From Blepharisma japonicum (lineage: Eukaryota; Ciliophora; Heterotrichea; Heterotrichida; Blepharismidae): DNA of 64,000 nucleotides. The first letter of the stretch is position 1. The number at the start of each line of letters is the position of its first letter. The stretch spans positions 310,001-374,000 of the forward strand of contig CATKHK010000024.1 of assembly GCA_949751835.1 (NCBI GenBank). The letters run 5' to 3'. The notes beneath the pieces were generated by a model, which made no database searches, had not been told where the DNA came from, and saw only the letters and a program-made list of their open reading frames with translations. The position numbers and the translations under genes are program-made. This document shows, piece after piece, positions 20,546-31,622 of the stretch.

Positions 20546-21665
20546 TTATAATTGGAGAAGTGCGTAATTTTTTAAGCACATTAAAACACGAGCTGAATAT
20601 TATTATGTTCAGAATATGACTAGCTTTTCTAAATCTGAAACAGAAAAATTAATTAGAAAATTCAAATTTTGAATGTCCTACATCAGCAATTTATAAAAAT
20701 TCTTCAACAATTTGACTTATAGCGTGTGTCAGTGAATCAAAGCCTGCTCTAATTTTAATAATGAGCTTGTTTTAAGATTAACTTGGCAATAAAAGATATG
20801 AGTCATCTAGATATGCATTATGTGATTAAATGGATTTTTAATCAATTATCCACATAAATGACAGTCAATGTGATATACAACCTTGGCTAAATTTTGGGGT
20901 ATTTTGATGAGTGGAGCCATCCTTCACATATCAGGAAATTTTGCACATGCGAATCTTTATAGCTGTATAATTTTTATATGCGAAAATATTTCTGACATTT
21001 GGAGGATGCGCCACATGCCGGAAAACTCACAAAATTCATGCAATATATGATAATTTATACTCAAACTAAAACATAGTCTTAGAAATCTCATGAATGTGGA
21101 TTTCAATACAAGGAGGAAAAAAAAATTGGATTTTGATTTAGTTTGTTGGAGATAATAGACTGATTTCTGATTAATGCCAATTTAATAATTTTTGAAGCAA
21201 TATTTTAAAACTTGCGTCAGCAAAAGAGATAACGCAAAATAAGAGAAAGAAATAATAAAAGCAGATAAAAGTCTTTGAATTAAATTTGAAAAATAAATTA
21301 TGGCATTTTTACCGATAATAGATTTTTCTTTGTTGTATGCTATCATACAATTTTGCTTTCAGAATTGGTAGGGTTGGTCCATATTGCCCTTGAATATTTT
21401 TTAAAACTTATATCGTAAATCATGGATTATTGAAAAATTATTATTTGTCTTTCTTTTATGCTTGGAAATATATTTTCAACTTTGCATAAATAATAAACTC
21501 AGATTTATTAAATAATAAATTATTGCCAAAATAAATATTTGAAACAAATGTATCAATTTCTATAAAAATTTATCTTCTCAGTCCTTACGCTAGATAATGC
21601 TTGATATTTTGGCATTTATTAAACTGAAAAATTAATTAATTATTCTTAATATTTTATTGAAGTGC
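20546..21665. other. Longest intergenic stretch (1.1 kb)
   Basis: No ORF above about 50 codons was found on either strand even with TGA as Trp. One 48-codon ATG frame (20907-21053) exists, but it has no recognisable motif. No tRNA-like box B, repeat or inverted repeat was spotted. It is about twice the usual gap in this window and may hold a non-coding RNA or a decayed gene. Confidence 0.3.
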
Positions 21666-22475
21666 TTATAGTAATGAACACTTAAACTTATTTGCATTTG
21701 TGGCAGGATGAAAAATATCAGGCAATCTTGAGTAATTCGCAGGCTCTCTATAAAATGCTGACCTCAAAATGCTTTCTTTTATATGACTCAGCTGATATTC
21801 TGAAGGTGAATCTTTATAGCAAACGACTTTCCCCATTTCTCCCAAAATCCCAATAGTGGGCTGATCCCCAAACTTAGAGAGCTCATATATTTCTGAAGAA
21901 ACTAAAGCTCCTTCAGGCGGGTCTTCTTCTATATTTGTTATTAAGATTAGCACTCTTCCTTCCATAAATCTATAAACGCTTGCTAAAAAGTCCATATAGA
22001 AACCATTTCTGTCTGTGAGCAGCAATCTTCCTTCAGAACGATGATGGAGTACAACTAAATCAGCTTCTGAACTATATTGAAAGCCTCTTAATTGGCTTCT
22101 CAGAAGCACATTTTGTCTAACTTCAATTTTTGTATTTTCAAGCAGTCCAGTGATCATGATTTTAATACTTGCCATATCTTGCGCCTTGAGTGAAAATAAA
22201 TTGATTTCGGCCTTTTCAATGCTTTTTAAATCTAGCGAACTAGGCTCCAAATGTCATTGCAAACCCCTGATTTAAAATTTTACCTCTTTAAATCCTAGAT
22301 GATTTCCACAAGATGAGCAAGTAGCTTTGTTTTCGGCTTCTACTTTGGTGTTCGAGCTATATAAGTCCTACACTACAGAAAAAATCAGATGCGGTTCCCA
22401 ATGTATCAGAAACTCTTCAGAGCTGATACTCACATGGCAACCTTTACATTGATAGGGAGCGCTCAAAGCTTGCAT
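21666..22475 (-). CDS. Mis18/Yippee-like zinc protein, frame interrupted by TAA
   Basis: Exon 1 starts at ATG 22475 and carries a zinc motif, YQCKGCHVSISSEEF, then HLIFSVV. A 15-nt intron (22357-22371) is followed by NTKVEAENKATCSSCGNHLG. The frame then meets TAA at 22279-22281, yet continues downstream in the same frame as EPSSLD...INLFSLKAQDMAS and about 170 further residues. In human MIS18A the second CxxC is likewise followed by TPKNLD..RDLFCLSVEAIES, so both parts look like one gene. A GT-AG candidate over the TAA (22272-22288) is 17 nt and would shift the frame. The rest of the C-terminal region is not recognised. It could be a pseudogene, an unusual intron, an assembly indel or two genes. 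Confidence 0.55.
22357..22371 (-). other. 15-nt intron
   Basis: On the minus strand this reads GTAGGACTTATATAG. It removes an in-frame TAG and joins GTA GT to C TCG, giving the continuous zinc-domain sequence FSVVSNTKVE. A is at position 10. Confidence 0.8.
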
Positions 22476-22930
22476 ATTTTTATTGATGAATTATAATTTA
22501 GATATAAAAAGAATTAAATGATATGATTTTGAAAATTTAACTAATTTATTTGAAAAATGCTAATCGTATCAAAATTTTAATATTGAGCAATGCTGTTGTA
22601 AGAAATTAATTAGATTTCAAATTTTGAATTTGTGAATTAATATAGCTATTCTGTGCAGAAGCAAATTTAAGAATTATTGGTATGACTAATATTATATAAA
22701 GCGAAAATTTTATTTTCAAGGCTCATAATTTTTTTAATTATTTTTTTAAAATAAATTATACAAAAATATAAGACATTTTATCATGAATAGTAAAGAATTT
22801 CAATTTTAAATATTAAAATAATTATTGTTTAAACTTAAAAAAATTAAAAAATAACGATCTATTCTAATAATTTAGCACAGAAATGACAATATATAAAAAC
22901 AATCTGTTTTTATATTAATGACTCTTAATA
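22476..22930. other. Intergenic region, AT-rich
   Basis: Very AT-rich and full of stops on both strands. It lies upstream of the Mis18-like gene and downstream of the MORN gene, both on the minus strand. Nothing else was recognised. Confidence 0.3.
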
Positions 22931-24085
22931 TTAAAATGGAATTCGACCATTCATTTTATCATCCCTCCACTCAGCTTCATACACTTCTCCACTCGCTAAT
23001 GTGAGAGTCCCTTTTCCTTCTCTTCTATCTCCTTTAAACCTTCCTCTATAAACATCTCCAGTGCTCCAAGTATAAACCCCTTCTCCATGCATATCGTCAT
23101 CTTTTCATTCTCCTTCATAATGATCTCCACTCTTATATCTCATAGCACCTCTTCCTTCTTTTTTGTTGTTAACGAAGCTTCCTTCATACACATTTCCTGA
23201 AGAATACAGCCTTTTGCCAGTCCCTTGCATTTTTCCATCATAAAAATCTCCCTCATATCTCCCGCCTTCTTTCCAAAAATAAATTCCGTTTCCATGCATG
23301 CTATCGTCTTTCCAATATCCATCATATTTATCGCCATTACAAAACGTTATCTTTCCATAGCCATGGCGATTTCCATGCTCATCAACCTCTCCAAAATAAT
23401 CATTTTCCCTTGATGGTGTTGAATAGTATCCTCCTGTGCTTCACATTCCTCCATTAGATTTTATTGATGAATATGTCGTATACTTATTATCAATAATTCT
23501 TTTAATTTCTGGAATTTGTTTTAGCATATATTTTTTGACATTATAAATATTTGTAAGGAATGCTTCGATTAAATATTTTTCTAAGGACTGATAAGCTTCT
23601 TGTTTAAAAGCGTTATCAGCAGAGGAAAAAATATTAATTATAGTTTCTTGTATAATCTGAAAAGTGTTGTCAAGGTATTTGAAAAGTTGAGCGAGTCTTT
23701 CATCTTCTTCACTCAGCAAAGCATTTTTCGCACTTTTAAAAAATATGAAAGAATCTATTTTCTTTTTTAGCTGGGAAGCAAGCATTTTCATCGATTTCTT
23801 CTCATTAGTCATTTCAAAGACAAGTCTGTTTAAATATAGAATAACCCTATTATGCTGTAAAACATTATATCTGGTGCTCCCATCTGAGTCTGTAAGGGAA
23901 ACTAAATCGATGATGTCTAAAGCATTTTCTAATATATTCATTGCTTTTGCTTTGTCAAAGTGAAGCCAGTTCAGATGTTCTAAATCGTCATGCACTTCAG
24001 ACCAGTTTATTTCACTAGCAAACGAAGCTATAATTTGGTATAGTTCAGGAAGCCTAGATCTGATCTCATCCTCTTCGCTCTCCAT
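22931..24085 (-). CDS. MORN-repeat protein
   Basis: The 384-aa frame is continuous with two TGA=Trp codons. Residues 1-215 are helical and unrecognised (KAMNILENALDIIDLV..., NRVILYLNRLVFEM). From about residue 225 to the end there are seven or so MORN repeats with the usual YxGxxxxGxxxGxG pattern (YDGYWKDDSMHGNGIYFW; YEGDFYDGKMQGTGKRLY; YEGSFVNNKKEGRGAM; YRGRFKGDRREGKGTL). MORN arrays bind membranes or act as cytoskeletal scaffolds in protists. The N-terminal half may be a partner-binding region. Confidence 0.88.
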
Positions 24086-24206
24086 TTTGATTATAGTTAC
24101 AGAAATCAGCTTTTAAAGCAAGATTTTTAGGGTTATTAATAGATTTTATTGTTAGCATTTAAGTTAAGACGTATGATTATTTCGCACAACTGCTCTAATG
24201 AATTTG

Positions 24207-24908
24207 CTATGCAAATTTAGAAATGCTCGACGCTATAAGAGTATAGTAAGTTTCCTCAGTAGTTGTGTTTGCATTGCTTGATGTTCGTGGAAATCTTTTC
24301 CTTCTCTCCATTTTTGCTTTTATCGACTCTTTCCCTTTGATCATTGATCCAACTATAATCGGTCCTCTATAAAATGGCTCTTTTTCCTTGTTTGCTTCTT
24401 TAGAGGAATAATATTTGATAATCCTTTTCTTCGCACTTAAAGATCGAGTTGTATAAGGGGATTCATGAACGAATTTAATAGGTTTCGGCTCAAGCTTTCT
24501 CATTAAAGAATAGATAGAGTTTTCACACAAAAAGCTTCTTTTGGAGTGGCTGAATTTGGTTTTATACTCAAAGCTATCATTTTTGAGTAAATTGTTTCGG
24601 GAATCGTTAACTTTTTGATAGGATCTTTCCGTTTGAAAGTCATCTTGGCTTGGAGTTTGTAAGAACAATTGCAGTTCGTTTGGGTTTTGAGAATTATCGA
24701 CACTATATGAAACACATTGATCGTTTTTGGGCTTTAGAGGAGAAAAGCTGAAACTGCAATTTGAATCTGACTCGCGTGATAAAGGCTTCGTTTTAGCAGA
24801 AATTTGCATTTTGCAAGGGTCAAAGCTGTTAGATCGGTTTGAAAGCTTTCCTAGAGGCGCCCATTTAGTTTTTGGAGGACAAAAATGAGGAAAGTACTTG
24901 CTTGACAT
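24207..24908 (-). CDS. Ser/Lys-rich protein, unknown
   Basis: A 233-aa frame, rich in Ser, Lys, Asn and Pro, with no hydrophobic segment. It has short conserved-looking stretches such as KYFPHFCPPKTKWAPLGKLS near the start and EPFYRGPIIVGSMIKGKESI near residues 175-195. No domain was recognised; it is probably disordered. It is divergent from the FAM227 gene with 123 nt between starts, which supports a real gene. Confidence 0.6.
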   Translation of the reverse strand: MSSKYFPHFCPPKTKWAPLGKLSNRSNSFDPCKMQISAKTKPLSRESDSNCSFSFSPLKPKNDQCVSYSVDNSQNPNELQLFLQTPSQDDFQTERSYQKVNDSRNNLLKNDSFEYKTKFSHSKRSFLCENSIYSLMRKLEPKPIKFVHESPYTTRSLSAKKRIIKYYSSKEANKEKEPFYRGPIIVGSMIKGKESIKAKMERRKRFPRTSSNANTTTEETYYTLIASSISKFA

Positions 24909-25031
24909 ATTTTAAAAGACATTGTTATAAAGTTTTAATACAAATTTAGCGTTAAATTATTCAAAATATCAATATCTCTAAATCATTAGTAAATTGGTTT
25001 TTTCAGAAACTGTTCCATTTTTAGAATTTAT

Positions 25032-26126
25032 ATGCAAGAAGAAACTCAAAAAGATAAGCTATTATCCACCAAAGGCACTTTTTTAACAGGAGTCGACGCT
25101 TCGACAGGCCTTCCTCTCAGCACTAGCCAAGATACTCCTCAATCTCATACTCAGCAAGTTTATAAAATCGAAGAAGCTGTCCCACCAAATTTTCTCTCAG
25201 ACCAACTTGACCATCTACTCCCCAAAAACGTGAATTTAATGAGAGTCATTAATAACGTCGGCCGAGAAAAAAAGCCGAAAAAAACTTGAACAGCCAATTT
25301 CACGAAAGACGAAAACAAATTTATAATTAGTGATTTCTTTTGGTACTGTATTTGCAAATTAATTCGAGCTGAAAAACACCCAGAAATTGAGGAGCTCTTA
25401 TTAGACCGAATAGCATATAACTATGTACAGTTGTTTTTGTCAGTAGATTTAAATTATAGAGACAAATTCTTTGAAACTTATTACGATGACTTGGCTCAGG
25501 CTGTGTATTATTCACTATTTTTCGCGTTTCCGAAGTCCAGAAGTCTAATAATGAGTGAAACGTTTATGAGCTCATTTTTTGACTTGGTGTGTGAAGAAGT
25601 AACAGGAGTCCCAGTTTGCAACTTGGCTTATGAAAAATGGGACTTGGACTTAGGCGCTGGCAATGTTTTGAGGAATAAATTAAAACGCCAAAATTCAAAT
25701 ACTTCGTCACTACCTGACCTTCAAAAGCCGCTGGCCCCTCAGAAAAAGCTGCTTCATATGAAGTACTCACCACTCGTTGATAGATATATGAAAGGGAGAA
25801 GATATGAAGGATATAACGTCGTCCAATCCTGGCATCTTAGATATTCACTAAGAAATCTTGATAAACAAAGAGAAGTTGCAAGCAGAATGAGCAAATATAG
25901 ATCATTAGCAAGCCAAACTGTGAAAAACACTAAACAAAGGTTTAAGAAGTTTGAAGAGTACCGAGATAAAGTTGATAAAGAACTAATTCAAAATAGAAAG
26001 CATGTATTGAAAGTTGCAAAACTTATGACAAGAAGAACTCAAGAAATTTTGGAACAAAATCCAAGAGAATACGCAAACCTTATGGTCTCATTAAAGGCGT
26101 TTTGGCCTGCGTCAAATGAAGATTAA
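25032..26126 (+). CDS. FAM227-family protein (FWWh domain)
   Basis: A 364-aa protein with one TGA=Trp at 25287-25289. Residues ~95-200 fit the FWWh region of FAM227A/B: ISDFFWYCICKLIRAEKHPE, then FLSVDLNYRDKFFETYYDDLAQAVYYSLFFAFPKS. The pattern of Phe-Trp, then a small domain with YDDLAQAVYYSL, then FP is the family hallmark. The C-terminal third is Lys/Arg-rich and helical. FAM227 proteins occur in ciliated eukaryotes; human members are testis-rich and poorly understood. An axoneme role is plausible but inferred. Confidence 0.75.
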
Positions 26127-26277
26127 ATAATCTTGAATCAGCATTAGTTAATGTATAAAATTAAATAGTCTTGCTATTTAATAAAATTTTATTTATTTAT
26201 CCATATCTCATTTCTATTAAATTTTTTATTAACATTTTCTCTTTTTAACTAAATTAAATAAAATTATAAAAATTAAA

Positions 26278-27939
26278 ATGGACGATTTGCTTGATCAAAG
26301 ATATCAGCTTCTTCACAAAGTTTCACAGTTACGTGAAAAGATAGGAGGAAGACGCATGCCAAAAATAGAGGAACCTAAAAGAATGTGTACACATCATGAT
26401 TACATGCTAGAAGAAATGAAATGGCTCTCAGCCGATTTTATTGAGGAGCGAAAACACAAGATTGCTTGCGCCTATATTTTGGCTATTGAAATAAAAAGCA
26501 AGGCCAAGCATGTACTAGTTGCAGAGCCAAAAACTGGAAACCAACTACAATCAGAGGCCAAAAAGATAGGGGAAATGGTTTTGCAATATTTCGCATCAAT
26601 TGATGATGGAAAAAGAGAAGAGGAAAAGCCTAAAGAGCCAGAAAAGGTATGGCAAGTTGCTGATGTAAATCACAGCATTTCTAGAATAAATATTGTATTA
26701 GAAAAAATCGAGCTAAAGCCTGTTATAGTAATTGAGCCTCCTCCAGACCCTAAAGAAAAGCCTGTAAAGAAATACACTTTAAGTATGATTCACAAGTACG
26801 GTTTCCAGCCTCCAGAAATTGTGGAAAAAAATCATGAGTCCCCTCCATCAACTCCAGAAACCGCGGTTCACGAAAACGATTTTACATCAGATTTTGGAAG
26901 TAATTTGCAGATGTATTATGATATTGACACCATCACCAGCATAGACTATGATTTAAGAGCTCAGTTAGAAACTTTGCATTTGGAAGATATTGATATATAT
27001 GCTCCTTTATCAAATAATGAACAAGAGTTCAGAGAAATCACCCATGAAGAACAAGTCATTGATAAAGAGCTATTTATGCTTGCGCCAGATTCTGAAGAAT
27101 TCGCTATATGAGAAGTGTCAAAAAGAAGCATTGAAGATAAATCACCTGAAACGCTAACGTTAACAAGGTTTCAAAGTGAAATGTATCCATTTCCTAATCA
27201 GTCGAAAAAAGAATGAAGAATTTTTGAAGATATGGAGCTGGAAAAGCTAGTCTATGAGTTTGGAGGAAATTGGGACTTGGTAGCTGATTTAATGAGTATT
27301 TCTAAGCATACTACAAGCGATTTTTATACTGCTGACGAGTGTAATCAAAGATGAAGTCTATTGCAAAAAAGAAAAGGGAGAAGTGTTAGCTCAGGGTTTA
27401 AACCTCAACCAGCCTTGCTTCCAACCGTTCCTCCAATTCAACAATTTTCTTCGAATTTTTCTTTGTTCCAAAGAAAAGGTGTTTCTCCAATGGTATATCC
27501 CAAAATTGAGCCAAATTTTCAAAACTCAGATCCAAATGAGCCACTTGACTTCTTGCTGCATAATTTGAATTTTGAAAACAATTATTATTTTTATCATTAT
27601 CAAAATATTAACTCAAAGTATTATGGTCCAGCACCATCACCTAGTTTTAAAGCTCTTCCTAAGCCTGAGTTAGATTTATCGACGCTTTTTAATATTAAGC
27701 CCATGAATGAAAGCGAAAAGGTTAACACTGCAAATCCTTTAGCTATTATAAAAGAATCTAACTTAAAACTCAGTGATATGACTGAAATTTCTACTGATAA
27801 GCAAGTACAATGAAGCAATGCACAGCAAATAGCAAGCATTGCAAGACAAGCTGATATGCCAAACCCTAATAAGCCAATGAAACCTCCTGTTGAACCTAAG
27901 ACCCCTGGGGACAAGATGCATGGTAAACTCCCTAAATAA
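26278..27939 (+). CDS. EAF1/Vid21-like HSA-SANT chromatin protein
   Basis: A 553-aa protein. Residues ~30-80 are an HSA domain (CTHHDYMLEEMKWLSADFIE, ERKHKIACAYILA), the docking site for actin-related proteins. Residues ~305-360 are a SANT/Myb domain (KEWRIFEDMELEKLVYEFGG, NWDLVADLM, NQRWSLLQKRKG), in which the first and third core Trp are TGA codons. The tail is Pro/Asn-rich. HSA followed by SANT with no Snf2 helicase between is the layout of EAF1, the scaffold of the NuA4 histone acetyltransferase complex; animal p400 carries both plus the helicase. The protein is much shorter than yeast EAF1, so it may be a minimal version. Confidence 0.78.
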
Positions 27940-28048
27940 AAGTAAGTTTAATTTGACAATACTTAATTTTATTCTTAAAAACCCTTGTCTCAATATTAAT
28001 ATTATAATGTCAAATTGTGACCCATTTTCTAAAGGAATTAGAATTTAA

Positions 28049-29518
28049 ATGTCAAAATATCTCGATTTTCACCCAACACGCCAAATGCTAAATTTACCTT
28101 TTTCAACACAAAAACTGAATATTCAAAAAATGAAAGGCGCAGTTGAAAAATCAAAAACTCAGAGGTCTGATCTAGCTGATGCTTTCAGAAAACTAAGTAT
28201 TTCTAGTCATGAATCAAAATCTGAAAAATCGTTTTATAAAGCAAGCTATGAGATTGACGATATTCCGGAATTAGTAGAAGTATTGAAAAAGCCTGATGAC
28301 CAAAGTCGCCTATTTGCTGCTCAAGGTTTTAGGAAGATTTTGAGTCTGGCTGATCCTCACATAAGTGAAGTTTTAAGAGCGGGCATTTTGCCCTATACAA
28401 TTGAGTGAATTCAACGATATGATTTCCCAGAACTTCAAATGGAAGGAGCGTGAATATTAACAAATATAACTTATGGAGATCATGAGTATGTTGAATTAGT
28501 AGTGAACTCTGGAGCTTTACCTTTATTGATTAATCTAATGAATTCTGAAAATGAAGATGTAAGAGATCAAGCTATTTGAGCGTTAGGGAATCTATGTGGA
28601 GATACTGATGAATATCGACAGTTAGCTATAAACTTAGGTGGGCTAAATGAATTAATAAGGGTGGTCAAATACTCTCAAAAGATATCTACAATTCGTGAAG
28701 GGTGCTGAGCGATCAGCAATATATGTATATACAAGTTTATTAATTTCCAATTGGTAGAAGAAATAATACCGTTAGCAGCAAATTTTTTGAATGAAAGCCA
28801 ACACTCTGGCATTATATCAGACTGTATTTTGATATTAGCAAGGCTATGTGAAGGACGTGAAGAATCAGTAAGCTTATTACTAAAAAGCGGAACTATTATT
28901 TCAAAAATAGTTTGATATCTTACAAGCAATCTCACCATGTTTGTAGTCCCCAGCCTAAGAGTCATAAGAGCTATTTCATCTGATTCTTCTCTATATCTGA
29001 AAAACGCAATTAAAATGCAAATAATTCCCATACTTTCTGGCCTATTAGACTCAGACTACCGAGGAATAAGAAAAGACTCTGCATGGTGTTTGGCTAAGCT
29101 ATGCACCACAGAGTATTTAGACACCCTTTTTACAAATAATATTTTCACAAAAATCACTAATCTTATTAGCACAGAAAATGAAAACTTAACCAAGAGGCAA
29201 TTTTTATTATTTTTAACAAGTGCTGTTTCAGCATGTAACACTGCTCAGCTGACTCAACTAATTCAAATGAATTTGATTTCTACTCTTTGTGGAGCACTTA
29301 GGAGTGACGATAAGAGTATTCTAACCCTAGCTTTGGAAAGTTTAATGTATACCTTGACTTTCAATAGGCAGTCAACTGTAGAAGTAAATCAGTCTCTTTT
29401 AGAGCTAATTGATGAATGTGGAGGGTGTCAAAATTTAGAAGATCTAAGGGCCAATCCAAATATACGAATTCAACAAAAGCTTTATGAAATTCTTAATTTT
29501 TTATGTGAAGCTGAATAA
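28049..29518 (+). CDS. Importin-alpha-like ARM-repeat protein
   Basis: A 489-aa protein with about nine to ten armadillo repeats. The NLS-groove signature Trp..Asn pairs are visible: EGAWILTNI, QAIWALGNL, EGCWAISNI, and later a variant SAWCLAKL. Most of these Trp are TGA codons. The N-terminus (FSTQKLNIQKMKGAVEKSKT) lacks the dense Arg/Lys cluster of a standard importin-beta-binding domain, so autoinhibition and importin-beta binding may differ. It would carry nuclear-localisation cargo; ciliates often have several importin-alphas with nucleus-specific roles. Confidence 0.9.
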
Positions 29519-29646
29519 TTAATTTGAATCTTATCTATAATTTTTTCAGGATAATAGTCTTATTTATTAATTTTTTTCATAAATCTAAGCTTTAAATTGT
29601 TTTACATTTGACTGAAAATTAAATAAAAAATTCCTAATATTAGAAT

Positions 29647-31158
29647 ATGGAATTTTCTAAGTCCAGTTTTTTTGATGACCTTGAAGATGACACAAAAGCA
29701 CAAAATTGAACCTTTAATAACTCAAATGTAGGAGGTGAGCTAAGAGTTGGAAATAAAAGGAGTCGCGAGAGCACAGCCATCAATGAAAGCGAAAATACAT
29801 TTTGGGAATTAGGATTATCAAAGCCATTGATAAGGGCTTGCGAAGAAATGGGATTTACTTGCCCAACTAAAATCCAAGAACAATCAATACCTGAAGTATT
29901 GAAAGGAAAAGACGTAATTTTATGTGCTCAAACTGGATCAGGGAAAACAGCTGCATTCGGTTTGCCTATTCTAAGCAGGCTACTTAGTAGTAGAGCAAGA
30001 TTTGTAACAAAGGTACTCGTATTAAGTCCAACTAGAGAATTAAGCCAGCAGACACATTCTATGATAAAAAGTTTTGCTAAATTTACTAAACTAAATTGCC
30101 AAGTAGTGATGGGAGGGGCAAGCTCAACAAAAGAAGCTAATTTGCTGCAGGAATTACCAGAAATAGTTATAGGAACTCCAGGAAAAATTCTTGACCATAT
30201 AAACAACACAAAAGAGCTTATATGTGAGAATATTGAATTTCTAGTCCTTGACGAGGCTGACAGATTACTTGATATGGGCTTTATTAAAGAAATCAATGAA
30301 ATCATTGAAAAACTCCCAAGCACGAGGCAAACAATTTTAGCCTCTGCAACCATGAATGACAGCGTTAAAGGTCTATCAAAGCTTGCCTTGAAATCTGCTG
30401 TAAAAATAGGGAAATCTGGAGTTCCAGACACTTTAGACCAAAAAATTGTAAGAATTAAAGACGAAATGAACAGAGAAGCTGTTGTTTTATATCTATTAAA
30501 TCAAGAAACTCCCAAAGATGTCATTGTTTTTGTGAAAACCAAAAAAGAGTGCCATAGACTGCATCTGATTTTGCAAGTCCTCGGGAAAAAATCAGGAGAA
30601 CTTCATGGTAATTTGACACAATTACAAAGATTGAGTGCTGTGAATGACTTCCAAAATGGCGACATTGATATCTTAATAACAACTGATCTTGCGGCCAGAG
30701 GTCTTGACTTGCCTGTGAAAGCTGTGATTAATATGAATATTCCTAGAGAAATTCAAAGACTTCTGCATAGAATTGGAAGGACTGCAAGAGCTGGGATGAG
30801 CGGGATAAGCATTAGTCTTTGTACACCAAATGAAAGATCGCAATTGAGAAAAGCTGTTAAACAGTCTATACCATCTATTAAACTAAATCAAGAGCTGCTT
30901 GAAAAAGCTCATGATGAAATTAGCAAGGCAAACAGCGAAGCCAAACAAATGCTCCATGAAGAGGAAATGAAGAAAATTGAGCTAAAAAGAGAAAACGAAG
31001 TGAAGAAAGAAAAGAAAGGGAAAAAGCCCATAAAATTCAAAGAGAGCAGCAATGAGGTAGCTCAGGCCGATGAACAAAGTGAATTGGCAAACAAAATAAA
31101 ACGGCATAAACTTATGGCAAGTTTAAAAAAAAGAATCTCAGACGAAAATAAATCTTAA
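29647..31158 (+). CDS. DDX27: DEAD-box RNA helicase, DDX27/Drs1-like
   Basis: A 503-aa protein with all helicase motifs: the Q-motif Phe/Gln region (FTCPTKIQEQSIP), motif I AQTGSGKT (94-101), PTREL, TPGK, DEAD (202-205) in LVLDEADRLLDMGF, SAT, then ARGLDL and HRIGRTARAG. The linker after the last motif (LCTPNERSQLRKAVKQS...) and the long Lys/Glu C-terminal helix (HEEEMKKIELKRENEVKKEK) match the Drs1/DDX27 group. That group acts in the nucleolus on large-subunit pre-rRNA. TGA encodes Trp at codon 21. The true ATG is at 29647. The C-terminal end faces the RPLP1 gene at 95 nt. Confidence 0.9.
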
Positions 31159-31253
31159 GATTTTCCACGAATCTCTTAAAGGATTGATAATTACTTAGCA
31201 CACAGTTTTAGTTAATAAGAATTCCTGCATAATAAAAAGAATTTGTTAAGCTA

Positions 31254-31622
31254 TTACCATTCATCTCCTCCAAACAGATCCATACCTCCATCAAGGACTT
31301 CTTCTTCAGCTTCTTCTTTCTTTTCTTCTTTCTTTTCCTCTGTCTTGGTTTCTCCTGAAGTTGCAGGAGCAGAGGCTGGTGCTGATGCAGCGCTTCCACT
31401 TCCTAGATTGCTCAGAAGTTTGCTTACATCTTGTCCTTTAAGAGCATTAGAGAAAAGAAGAGGCCAATACTTCTCAATATCATTTCCTGAGGCTGATACT
31501 AATTTCTGTATTTTTTCGGCTGTGATTTCTACACCTTCGTCATGAAGAATTAAGGCAGCAAAGACGCAGCTGAGTTCGTCGTGCTCGGCTTTGGAGAGTT
31601 CGGTGCGTGCTACAGAGGCCAT
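31254..31622 (-). CDS. RPLP1: 60S acidic ribosomal protein P1
   Basis: The 122-aa protein has the P1 N-terminal helical dimerisation domain (ELSCVFAALILHDEGVEITA, EKIQKLVSASG), an Ala/Ser/Pro hinge and an acidic Glu/Lys stretch. It binds P0 as a P1-P2 dimer on the ribosomal stalk and recruits elongation factors. The C-terminus ends DGGMDLFGGDEW before TAA rather than the near-universal DDDMGFGLFD, so the factor-binding tail is altered though still acidic and hydrophobic. The final Trp is TGG. Confidence 0.93.
   Translation of the reverse strand: MASVARTELSKAEHDELSCVFAALILHDEGVEITAEKIQKLVSASGNDIEKYWPLLFSNALKGQDVSKLLSNLGSGSAASAPASAPATSGETKTEEKKEEKKEEAEEEVLDGGMDLFGGDEW

Noticed and set aside
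22297-22311. A second 15-nt GT...AG string with A at position 10 (GTGGAAATCATCTAG) in the Mis18-like gene
   Set aside because: Removing it destroys the CSSCG zinc motif and does not bypass the following TAA, so it is probably a chance match.
31208-31545. Antisense ORFs over RPLP1
   Set aside because: They mirror the Glu/Lys and Ala-rich codons of the ribosomal protein and give only low-complexity sequence.
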